DNA from: Chachezhania sediminis | GTDB taxonomy: Bacteria; Pseudomonadota; Alphaproteobacteria; Rhodobacterales; Rhodobacteraceae | DNA length: 64,000 nt | Reading direction: 5' to 3' | Assembly (NCBI RefSeq): GCF_009765275.1 | Contig: NZ_VOPH01000016.1 | Span: 1-64,000, forward strand | Shown: in pieces, positions 57,228 through 64,000 of the stretch | Layout of the letters: each line of letters starts with the position of its first letter | How positions within the stretch are numbered: the stretch's first letter is position 1 | Made by a program: the position numbers and the translations under genes | Notes under the pieces: generated by a model | Databases searched by the model: none | What the model was told of the DNA's origin: nothing | What the model saw: only the letters and a program-made list of their open reading frames with translations

Positions 57228-57253
57228 GCACGAGGACCCTGCACGAGGACCCT
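57228..57253 (+). repeat. Tandem 13-bp duplication carrying the ribosome site
   Basis: GCACGAGGACCCT occurs twice in tandem (57228-57240, 57241-57253). Each copy contains AGGA; the second is eight bases before the ATG at 57258. Confidence 0.8.
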
Positions 57254-57257
57254 GCAC

Positions 57258-58181
57258 ATGACCCCGAACTTCTTCATCATCGGTGCGCCCAAGTGCGGGA
57301 CATCGGCGCTGGCGCAATATCTCGACGATCATGCGAACGTCTTCTTCTGCAATCCGAAGGAGCCGTTCTACTTCTCGGACGACTACCCGGAACTGTCCAA
57401 GCAGCACGAGCTGGACGACGACGAAAGCTATCTGCGGCTCTTCGCGGCCGCGGACCCCGCGGTGCACAAGGCCGTCGGCGAAGGATCGACGAACTACCTC
57501 GCCTCGCACCGCGCGATCCCGCGCATTCTCGAGATGGTGCCCGATGCGCGCTTCATCGTCATGCTGCGCGATCCGATCCAGGTGGCCCATGCCTTCCACA
57601 TGGAACAGATCTGGGACCGCAACGAGGACGAGGAAGACTTCCGGAAGGCCTGGGCGCTGCAGGATGCCCGCGCCCGGGGCGAGAACCTGCCCGAGACCTG
57701 CCTGGCGCCGCAGTTCCTGCAGTACCGCGACGTCGCGGGCTTTTCCGAACAGATCGAGCGGTTCTTTGCCCTGGTTCCCGCCGACCGGCGGCTGGTGCTG
57801 TTCCAGGAAGACCTGAAGACCGATCCCCGGTCCGTCTATGTCCGCACGCTGGCCTTCCTGGGGCTCGACGATGACGGGCGCGACGACTTCCCGGTGGTCA
57901 ATGCCTCGCACAAGCACCGGTTCGAAAGCGTGGCCAACCTGGTGCTGCGGCCACCGAAATGGATCGAACCCGCCGTCTGGCGGTTCCGGACCTGGGCCCG
58001 CAACCAGAAGCCCTGGTACATCGAGGCGATCAAGGAAAAGCTGCGGGTGAAGTCGAAGCGGGCCGAGATCTCGCCCGAGTTCGAGACCGAGCTCCGGATC
58101 CATTTCTCGTCCGAGGTGGAGCGGCTGGAAGCCCTGCTGGGCACCGACCTGTCGCACTGGAAACCCGGCCCGACCTCCTGA
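57258..58181 (+). CDS. Sulfotransferase
   Basis: A 307-residue sulfotransferase, a close paralogue of the protein encoded at 55287. NFFIIGAPKCGTSALAQYLD is the PAPS loop, VFFCNPKEPFYFSDDYPELS and GEGSTNYLASHRAIPRIL follow, FIVMLRDPIQVAHAFHMEQI is the 3'-phosphate segment, and VNASHKHRFESVANLVLRPP and LLGTDLSHWKPG close it. APKCGT-type enzymes sulfate carbohydrates such as heparan-like chains. It is last in the flippase operon; the minus-strand acyltransferase gene ends 21 bases further on. Confidence 0.87.
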   Translation: MTPNFFIIGAPKCGTSALAQYLDDHANVFFCNPKEPFYFSDDYPELSKQHELDDDESYLRLFAAADPAVHKAVGEGSTNYLASHRAIPRILEMVPDARFIVMLRDPIQVAHAFHMEQIWDRNEDEEDFRKAWALQDARARGENLPETCLAPQFLQYRDVAGFSEQIERFFALVPADRRLVLFQEDLKTDPRSVYVRTLAFLGLDDDGRDDFPVVNASHKHRFESVANLVLRPPKWIEPAVWRFRTWARNQKPWYIEAIKEKLRVKSKRAEISPEFETELRIHFSSEVERLEALLGTDLSHWKPGPTS

Positions 58182-58202
58182 TCGGAAATCAGGCCCGGCG
58201 CG

Positions 58203-59168
58203 CTACCGGCGCGCGCCGGCCGGCAGTCCGACCCAGCCGGCCATGCCGATCCGCTGCAGGACGACCAGCGCCAGAAGCGGCAGCCCCATCCCCCCCAGCA
58301 TGCCCATCACGATCTGGATCGCGGGCGCGTCGATCCCGGCCATCTTGAGGATGATCCTGACCCCGGACGCGGCCAGGATATGCATCACGTAGATGGCGAT
58401 GACGTTCTCGCCGATCCAGGTGAACACGCGCGAGATCCCTTCCATCCGCTGGGAGATCCAGATCGTGGCGACGATCCCGGCAATCGTGGCCGGCAGCATG
58501 ACCGGGGCATAGAACGCCCTGTCCGACACGCCGAGCGCCAGCGCCCCCAGCACCCAGGCGGCATAGACCGCCACCGCGCCAAGGCCCGCCGGCAGCGACA
58601 GCCGGCCGGGCGTGAACAGGCAGCCGGCCACGTAGAAGGGCAGGAAATAGAGGATCTGGAACAGGAAGTAGTGGTCGTCCTTCACCAGGTGCGAGGCCGC
58701 CATGGTGACGCAGCCCAGGGCCAGCATCGGCCAGCCCGGCTTCCAGACCGAAACCAGCGCCACGTAGATGAAGAGCACGTAGAGAAACCAGAACGGGGCG
58801 ATCGGATCGATCGGGATCCGGAGCAGTTCGCCCACGCTCATCGCGCCGTTGGTCTTGCCCGCCAGCGCCAGCTGGACCCCGCCCTGCAGCAGCGAGAACA
58901 CGAAATAGGGGATCACGATCGCCCGGGCCCGGCGCGCGAAGAACCCGCCCTTCCCGCGCGACCCCATGACGTTCAGGCCGCTGAGGAAGAAGAACAGCGG
59001 CATGTGGAACGTGTAGATCGCGAAGTCGATCTTGTGCCAGACCGGGTTCTCGAGAAGACCGCTCTGCATCAGGCCACGGATGACATGGCCGAAGACGACC
59101 AGCGTTATCCCCAGCGCCTTGGCAATGTCGATCCATTCGATCCGTGCACTTTTCTGAACTGGTGCCAT
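58203..59168 (-). CDS. Acyltransferase family 3 membrane protein
   Basis: A 321-residue polytopic protein. The N-terminal RIEWIDIAKALGITLVVFGH carries the conserved His of the family. FAIYTFHMPLFFFLSGLNVM and FFARRARAIVIPYFVFSLLQ follow, with about ten hydrophobic segments. WIGENVIAIYVMHILAASGV near the end matches the family's last helices. Such proteins O-acylate glycans in the inner membrane. I prefer the ATG at 59168 (AGGAA upstream) over 59195. It ends the minus-strand operon that runs from beyond the right edge. Confidence 0.85.
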   Translation of the reverse strand: MAPVQKSARIEWIDIAKALGITLVVFGHVIRGLMQSGLLENPVWHKIDFAIYTFHMPLFFFLSGLNVMGSRGKGGFFARRARAIVIPYFVFSLLQGGVQLALAGKTNGAMSVGELLRIPIDPIAPFWFLYVLFIYVALVSVWKPGWPMLALGCVTMAASHLVKDDHYFLFQILYFLPFYVAGCLFTPGRLSLPAGLGAVAVYAAWVLGALALGVSDRAFYAPVMLPATIAGIVATIWISQRMEGISRVFTWIGENVIAIYVMHILAASGVRIILKMAGIDAPAIQIVMGMLGGMGLPLLALVVLQRIGMAGWVGLPAGARR

Positions 59169-59219
59169 GTCAATCGTTCCTGACTCTGATGCCATTGTAC
59201 CGGCCCCGGCCCCGGGTCG

Positions 59220-61073
59220 TCACTGTCCGAAGACCTGCTCGGCGACGAACTGCGCCCCGGGCTGCGTGAAGTGGCTGCGGTCCCAGCTCATCGGCACCAC
59301 GGCCCCCGTCTTGTCGGTCACCGTCGCCCGGCAATGATCGCCGTCGCACAGCCGGTCCAGCAGGGGTTCGAACGGGATGCCCTGCGCCTGCGCGATCCGC
59401 TCGATCTCGGTATCGAGCCGCGCGATCGGGCCGATATCCGCGACGATCTCGGACGGGCCGGACAGATCCAGCCGCTGCTGCAGCATGCGCTCGGGCAGGC
59501 CCGGCGGGAAGTCCGGAGCGCCGCCCAGGACCAGGATGTCCTCCACCCCGGTCTGTTTCAGGGCGGCCAGCGTCTCGGCCAGGTGTGCCTCGACGAAGGG
59601 GGCATAGCCCTGCCAGTTGGCGAACAGGACGACCTGGTCCGGCCTGGTCCGGGCGATCTGCTCCAGCGCGAAGGCGTTGATCGCCGCGCAATGCGGGCGC
59701 GACGGCGGCGCGTAGCCCAGCAGCGGCGGGCAGGCCGAGGCGGTGATCTGCCCCACCCCGTCCCGGATCCCCCGCAGCCCCGAGGTCAGGGCCGCCGCGT
59801 GGCTGTCGCCCCAGACCATGGTCCGGGCACCGTCATAGCAGCTGACGTCGATCTCCTCGACCGGCTGGTCGGGACGCAGGAAGCACGCCCCCTCGCGATA
59901 GAGTTCGGCCCGCGGATAGTTGCGATAGGCCAGCAATTCCTTCTGCGGCCCGGTCAGGCGGGACTCGAACCCGTTCCAGTGAACGCCGGCCGCGCCCACC
60001 GCCGCGAAGAACACGATCCCGGCCAGGGACAGCAGGAAGATCCTCTTGCGGTCGAACCGCTCGCGGTTGCGGAACGGCGCCTCGACATATTTCCAGGACA
60101 GGTAGGCCAGCCCGATCGCCAGGGCCGACAGCAGCAGCATGATCCAGGCGGCCGGTTCCCCGCCGGTCTGCCGGGCAAAGGCGAAGATCGGCTGATGCCA
60201 GAGATAGGCGCTGTAGGACACCAGCCCGATGCCGACCAGCACCCGGTTGCCGAGGAACCGCCCGCTCAGCGTCTCGGGACGGGCGAAGAACACGATCAGC
60301 GCCGTTCCCAGGGTCGGGACCAGCGCGTAGAGCCCCGGTGTCGGCGTCTCGGGACCGAAGAACACGACGCTGGCCGCGATCATCGCGATGCCGAGCAGGC
60401 TCAGCGCCTCGGTCAGCGGGCTTCTGGCCGGCATCGGGTGACGGGTCAGGTAGACCGCGCAGAACGATCCGACCAGAAGCTCCCAGGTCCGGGTGGGCAG
60501 CAGGAAGAAGGCCGCGCTGGGTTTGTAGACTACCCCCCATTGCGCCAGGGCGAGGCTGGCCAGGAAGAGGACGGCCAGGGCCGCCGTCACCACGCGGCGC
60601 CCCATCCGCCACAGCAGGAAGAGCAGGACCGGGAAGAAGATGTAGTACTGTTCCTCGACCGCCAGGCTCCAGGTGTGCAGCAGGGGCTTCAGTTCGGCCG
60701 CGGTGTCGAAATAGCCGCTCTGCTGCCAGAACAGGATGTTCGACACGAAGGTGACGACGCTGATCAGGCTGGCTGAAAAGTCCTTCAGGTCCGGCGGCAG
60801 CAGCAGCAGCCAGGCGAAGGGCAGGCAGACCAGCATCACCAGGAACAGTGCCGGCAGGATCCGCCGGGCGCGCCGTTCGTAGAAGTTGACGATGCTGAAC
60901 CGGCCCGCCTCGAGATCGTTGATCAGGATCGTGGTGATCAGGTAGCCGCTGATCACGAAGAAGATATCGACACCGACGAAGCCCCCGCTGAAGACGTCGA
61001 ACCCGGCATGGAAGAGGATGACGGGGACGACGGCCAGCGTTCTCAGACCATCGATCTCTGCACGATACTTCAT
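59220..61073 (-). CDS. OafA/YrhL-type acyltransferase with C-terminal SGNH domain
   Basis: A 617-residue protein. The N-terminal 360 residues form an acyltransferase-3 membrane domain: YRAEIDGLRTLAVVPVILFH with its RTLAVV and His, FVGVDIFFVISGYLITTILI, RRARRILPALFLVMLVCLPF and LHTWSLAVEEQYYIFFPVLL. After a membrane segment (FLLSLAGIVFFAAVGAAG) comes a periplasmic SGNH domain with MVWGDSHAAALTSGLRGI (catalytic Ser), VVLFANWQ and WDRSHFTQPGA (Asp/His pair). Such two-domain proteins transfer acetyl groups to O-antigen or exopolysaccharide outside the cytoplasm. The ATG follows AAGGG. Confidence 0.93.
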   Translation of the reverse strand: MKYRAEIDGLRTLAVVPVILFHAGFDVFSGGFVGVDIFFVISGYLITTILINDLEAGRFSIVNFYERRARRILPALFLVMLVCLPFAWLLLLPPDLKDFSASLISVVTFVSNILFWQQSGYFDTAAELKPLLHTWSLAVEEQYYIFFPVLLFLLWRMGRRVVTAALAVLFLASLALAQWGVVYKPSAAFFLLPTRTWELLVGSFCAVYLTRHPMPARSPLTEALSLLGIAMIAASVVFFGPETPTPGLYALVPTLGTALIVFFARPETLSGRFLGNRVLVGIGLVSYSAYLWHQPIFAFARQTGGEPAAWIMLLLSALAIGLAYLSWKYVEAPFRNRERFDRKRIFLLSLAGIVFFAAVGAAGVHWNGFESRLTGPQKELLAYRNYPRAELYREGACFLRPDQPVEEIDVSCYDGARTMVWGDSHAAALTSGLRGIRDGVGQITASACPPLLGYAPPSRPHCAAINAFALEQIARTRPDQVVLFANWQGYAPFVEAHLAETLAALKQTGVEDILVLGGAPDFPPGLPERMLQQRLDLSGPSEIVADIGPIARLDTEIERIAQAQGIPFEPLLDRLCDGDHCRATVTDKTGAVVPMSWDRSHFTQPGAQFVAEQVFGQ

Positions 61074-61151
61074 CAGCGATACCCTTGGATGTCAGATCCG
61101 GCCCGGTCGGCCTGCCAGCCCGTGCTGCCGTTGCAAGATGTGGCGCGGCCC

Positions 61152-61245
61152 GTCCGGCCCTGAGGGCCGGACCAGGATGCCGGCCGATCCGGAAGACCCG
61201 GCGCCCTTCCCCGCTGTTCGTCCGGCCGGGGCGCCGGGGTCTTCC
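61152..61245. terminator. Two strong stem-loops between polymerase-like and acyltransferase genes
   Basis: GTCCGGCC with GGCCGGAC (61152-61172) and a longer stem GGAAGACCCGGCGCC with GGCGCCGGGGTCTTCC (61191-61245, one bulged G). Both lie between co-oriented genes, so they may lower downstream expression rather than end the operon. Confidence 0.5.
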
Positions 61246-62499
61246 CTAGGCCGGGGGATCCCGCAGATTCGCGGCCGCCTCCCGGCGCTCGGCATCGGCG
61301 GCCCGCGACAGCCGCGCATAGCCCATGACCAGCCCGGTCACGAGCCAGTAGGTCCAGTTCGACAGCCCCGACAGGAACAGGTAGCTGATCGAGATGAACA
61401 GGAAGACCGACCCATAGCGCGCATCGCGGCTGAAGGCGCTGACCGCGGTCATCATCATCTGCAGCGACGCCAGGAGCCAGCCGACCACGCCCATCTCGCC
61501 AAAGATGTCGAGCATGAAGTTGTGCGCTTCCTTGATCAGCGCAAGGTTGGTCCGGTGACCCCATTGCTGGAAGTCGCGTTCGAAGAAGTACTCGGAATAG
61601 ACCGACTGCCAGTTGCTGTATCCGATCCCGAAGATCGGGTTGTCGAGCCCCCATTGCAGGAAGGTCATGAAGTGCAGGAAGCGGCGGGTGCTGACCTCGA
61701 TCAGGAACAGGATCTGCTCCGTCGTCAGGACATTCTGCAGCCAGTAGACCAGGATCGGAGAGGACACGGTTATCAGCGGCATGATCAGGGCCAGCCGCCG
61801 GAAGATCTTCCAGCCGCGCAGCATGTGGAACATGCCCGCAAGGATCAGGCCCAGAAGCGGCCCCCGGCTGACCATCAGGATGGTGATGAAGAACAGCGTC
61901 CAGGCCGCGCGCTTGCGGCCTTCCGTCAGGCAGAGCAGCGCCAGCGCCCCCGTCAGCGCCCCCGAGAAGCCGGAGCCGCCCATCGGCCCCAGGTAGCGGG
62001 GGACCTGGATGCCCAGGTCGGGCAGCAGCCCCCCCGTCAGTTCGCCCTGCAGCTCGCGGCTCCGTTCGCCGAAGCCCGCGGCAATCAGCAGGGTTTCCCC
62101 GATGACGACGAGGACGATCAGCCAGATCAGCCGCCGCGACACCACGTCCGCGATCACCGCCGGGTTGATGCGAGCGACGATCTCGGCCACCCCCAGGCCG
62201 CCCAGGACCATGCAGAGCTGGATGTAGCTGATCGGCCCCAGGCCGTGATAGACCAGCGAAACGATCCCCCAGGCAAACAGCAGGTAGCTTGGCAGCAGAA
62301 AGCGGGAGATCCGCATGGTCAGGACCAGCCAGCAGATCCCTGCAAGCGCCGAGAGATACCCGAGGTAGATCGGGAAGGTCCCGACCGACCGGACCGCGCC
62401 CAGCATCGCCATGGTGAGCAGGATCGGCCCGACCCGCACGGCCATGTTGCGGGTGCGGTTGATCCGGTTGCCGGTCGAAGGTTCGGGGGCGGATGTCAT
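61246..62499 (-). CDS. O-antigen ligase/polymerase-like membrane protein (Wzy/WaaL type)
   Basis: A 417-residue protein with about ten membrane segments and one large periplasmic loop. That loop (NPIFGIGYSNWQSVYSEYFF through GHRTNLALIKEAHNFMLDIF GEMGVVGW, written in two parts) carries the G-x-G...H-N-x-x-L pattern of the Wzy_C/O-antigen ligase family. The central hydrophobic block has ILMVSRGPLLGLILAGMF with the conserved Ser-Arg-Gly. It could polymerise repeat units flipped by the Wzx-like protein, or ligate a glycan to an acceptor; the two cannot be told apart by sequence. The ATG follows CGGAG. Confidence 0.85.
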   Translation of the reverse strand: MTSAPEPSTGNRINRTRNMAVRVGPILLTMAMLGAVRSVGTFPIYLGYLSALAGICWLVLTMRISRFLLPSYLLFAWGIVSLVYHGLGPISYIQLCMVLGGLGVAEIVARINPAVIADVVSRRLIWLIVLVVIGETLLIAAGFGERSRELQGELTGGLLPDLGIQVPRYLGPMGGSGFSGALTGALALLCLTEGRKRAAWTLFFITILMVSRGPLLGLILAGMFHMLRGWKIFRRLALIMPLITVSSPILVYWLQNVLTTEQILFLIEVSTRRFLHFMTFLQWGLDNPIFGIGYSNWQSVYSEYFFERDFQQWGHRTNLALIKEAHNFMLDIFGEMGVVGWLLASLQMMMTAVSAFSRDARYGSVFLFISISYLFLSGLSNWTYWLVTGLVMGYARLSRAADAERREAAANLRDPPA

Positions 62500-62523
62500 C
62501 GCCAGGCTCCGCGCTGATGATCC

Positions 62524-63603
62524 CTAGTCGTCATGCGCCGCCACCTCCTGCAGAAGCGCATAGGTGCGCCGGGCCATGGTCTGCACCGAATATCCGTCCT
62601 CGACGAAGGCCCTGGCCGCGCCCGAAAGCACGTCGAAGCGATCGGGCCCGAGCCCGGCCAGAAGCGTCGCGGCCTCGTCGGCCCCGGCATAAAGCAGCCC
62701 GGTCCGGTCGTGGTCGACAAGATCGTGATTGCCGGCGACATCGGTGACGACGGGGCAGAGCCCCTCGGACATGGCTTCCAGCACCGCCAGCGGCATGCCT
62801 TCCCAGCGCGAGCTGGACAGGAAGACATGGGCGGCCCGCATGTAGGGACGGGACGACGGCACGCCGCCCTTCAGGTCGACCATGTCGCCCAGGCCCTCGG
62901 CGGCCACCCGGGCGCGCATCTCCTCCAGCCGCTCGCCGGTGCCCAGAACCACCATCTCGAAGGCCCGCCTGCCCTTCAGGGCGGCGGCCACGTCGATCAT
63001 CAGGTCGGGGTTCTTCTGGTGGTCATAGCGGCTGACCGCCAGGATCTTCAGCGGCCCGGTCTCCGACAGCGCGGGGCGTTCGATCCCGTCGGGGACCACC
63101 ACGCCGTTGACGATGGTCACCAGCCGCCCGGCCGGGATCATGTTGACGGCGCGGATCGCCTCGGCCTCGGTCTCGGCCACGCAGATCGCCCGGGAGGTCA
63201 ACCGCCCCAGGGCGCGTTCCAGCGCAAGATAGACCGCCTTCTTGGCCTTGCCGTATTCGCCGACATGCAGCCCGTGGAAGGTGTGCACCGACCGCGCCGG
63301 GGTCAGCGCCGCCAGCAGCCGGCCGTAAAGCCCGGCGCCCTTGCCATGGGAATGCACCACCTCGATCCCTTCGGACCGGACCAGCCCCGCCAGCCGGAAC
63401 AACGCCGACCGGGTGAACTTGCGGTGCGGGATCTCGACGATGCGGTCCGCGCCCAGAAGCTCGGCATACCGGGAGAAATAGGGCTCGTCCCGGGGACAGC
63501 CCACCCAGATCTCGGCCCCTTCGGGATGGTTGGCCAGCAGTTGGTAAAGGTGTTCCGGACCACCGCCGAGATCAGCCCGGACCGTGAGGAACAGGACCTT
63601 CAT
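62524..63603 (-). CDS. GT4 glycosyltransferase
   Basis: A 359-residue GT-B enzyme. The N-terminus MKVLFLTVRADLGGGPEHLY is a GT4 opening, and VHSHGKGAGLYGRLLAA with HTFHGLHVGEYGKAKKA follows. The donor half has ILAVSRYDHQKNPDLMIDVA, VVLGTGERLEEMRARVAAEG, VFLSSSRWEGMPLAVLEAMS (E-x7-E motif) and CPVVTDVAGNHDLV. It works in the cytoplasm on lipid-linked intermediates; donor unknown. Its start overlaps the stop of the next GT4 gene (ATGA), so the two enzymes are coupled. Confidence 0.9.
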   Translation of the reverse strand: MKVLFLTVRADLGGGPEHLYQLLANHPEGAEIWVGCPRDEPYFSRYAELLGADRIVEIPHRKFTRSALFRLAGLVRSEGIEVVHSHGKGAGLYGRLLAALTPARSVHTFHGLHVGEYGKAKKAVYLALERALGRLTSRAICVAETEAEAIRAVNMIPAGRLVTIVNGVVVPDGIERPALSETGPLKILAVSRYDHQKNPDLMIDVAAALKGRRAFEMVVLGTGERLEEMRARVAAEGLGDMVDLKGGVPSSRPYMRAAHVFLSSSRWEGMPLAVLEAMSEGLCPVVTDVAGNHDLVDHDRTGLLYAGADEAATLLAGLGPDRFDVLSGAARAFVEDGYSVQTMARRTYALLQEVAAHDD

Positions 63604-64000
63604 CAGCCTGTCTCCCGGGCCCGGGCTTCGAGCAGAGCCTCGACCCGGGTCCTGATGCGCTCGGCGAAGCGGTCGGGATGGAAACGTTCGACACGGGCCC
63701 GGATCGCCTGCGGGCTGTCCAGCAGGCCGGGCTGCGCCTCGAGCGCGTCGACCGCGGCATTCAGGCTTTCGACGGTCTGTTCCTCGAAGAAGAGACCGGT
63801 CACGCCCGGCTCGACATAGTCCAGCGCGCCGCCGCGCTTCAGCGCGACCACCGGCCGGCCGCAGGCCATCACCTCGACGGGCACGATGCCGAAATCCTCC
63901 TCGCCCGGGAAGATCAGCGCGCGGGCGCCGGCAAATTCGCGTTTCAGCTCGGCAAAGGGGACCCGGCCGCGGAAGGTGATGTTCGGGCCGGCCATCGCCT
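63603..64000 (-). CDS. GT4 glycosyltransferase, C-terminal part (runs off the right edge)
   Basis: Only about 132 C-terminal residues lie in the window. The visible part has ITFRGRVPFAELKREFAGAR, ALIFPGEEDFGIVPVEVMAC (E-x7-E motif of GT4) and GRPVVALKRGGALDYVEPGV, a pattern common in mannosyltransferases such as WbaZ. The frame stays open to position 64000, so the start is outside. Its stop overlaps the start of the next gene by ATGA. Donor specificity cannot be judged from the fragment. Confidence 0.85.
   Translation of the reverse strand, partial: AMAGPNITFRGRVPFAELKREFAGARALIFPGEEDFGIVPVEVMACGRPVVALKRGGALDYVEPGVTGLFFEEQTVESLNAAVDALEAQPGLLDSPQAIRARVERFHPDRFAERIRTRVEALLEARARETG

Overview
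The window looks like part of an alphaproteobacterial plasmid or chromid from the Rhodobacteraceae/Roseobacter group. This rests on the very high GC content, a RepA-type (RPA family) replication initiator divergent from a parA-parB pair, a DUF2793 phage/GTA-like protein, and dense interspersed palindromic repeats. I cannot name a species. Replicon assignment is by family recognition, not by search.

Layout. 1-6.0 kb: DUF2793 protein, then the replication/partition module (repA on the minus strand; parA and parB on the plus strand; candidate 22-bp iterons between repA and parA). 6.2-20 kb: an ABC-transporter-dependent surface polysaccharide block with a GT2 glycosyltransferase, UDP-galactopyranose mutase (glf), two coupled sulfotransferases, KpsT/KpsE/KpsM-like export proteins, a lipoprotein, a GlfT2-like galactofuranosyltransferase and a further GT2 with a small beta-rich partner. 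20-34.4 kb: modification and glycosyltransfer genes (hexapeptide acyltransferase, sulfotransferases, a sulfotransferase-GT2 fusion, a GT10-like fucosyltransferase, coiled-coil proteins, three FkbM-type methyltransferases). 34.4-46.3 kb: a sulfotransferase, nucleotide-sugar supply and envelope export (gmd, Wza-like OPX lipoprotein, SDR epimerase plus initiating sugar transferase, manC, CapD/WbpM-like dehydratase, UDP-glucose dehydrogenase, UDP-glucuronate 4-epimerase). 46.5-50.5 kb: a yjb/gfc-like exopolysaccharide cluster (YjbH, YjbF and two YjbE-like Thr-tailed small proteins). 50.7-53.5 kb: a truncated ISNCY-type transposase and a large beta-helix, tail-spike-like protein. 53.8-64 kb: Wzx-like flippase and three sulfotransferases on the plus strand, facing a minus-strand set of two acyltransferases, an O-antigen ligase/polymerase-like protein and two GT4 glycosyltransferases. 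The last of these runs off the right edge.

Taken together, the genes can make GDP-mannose, a GDP-6-deoxyhexose precursor, UDP-GlcA, probably UDP-GalA, a UDP-4-keto-6-deoxyhexosamine and UDP-galactofuranose. They can polymerise and decorate glycans (8 sulfotransferase-like domains, 3 acyltransferases, 3 intact methyltransferases) and export them by two routes, a KpsMTE-like ABC route and a Wzx/Wzy-like route. The likely product is one or more sulfated surface polysaccharides involved in biofilm or capsule formation. No PAPS-synthesis genes are seen here.

Three families of interspersed palindromes dominate the intergenic spaces from 1 to 46.4 kb and are absent from 46.4 to 64 kb. They are a long hairpin element (LR, 13 copies), a 27-bp palindrome (S1, 14 copies) and a 24-bp palindrome (S2, about 14 copies). 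Two S1 copies lie in frame inside protein-coding genes and two elements supply stop codons. No tRNA, rRNA or CRISPR array was recognised.
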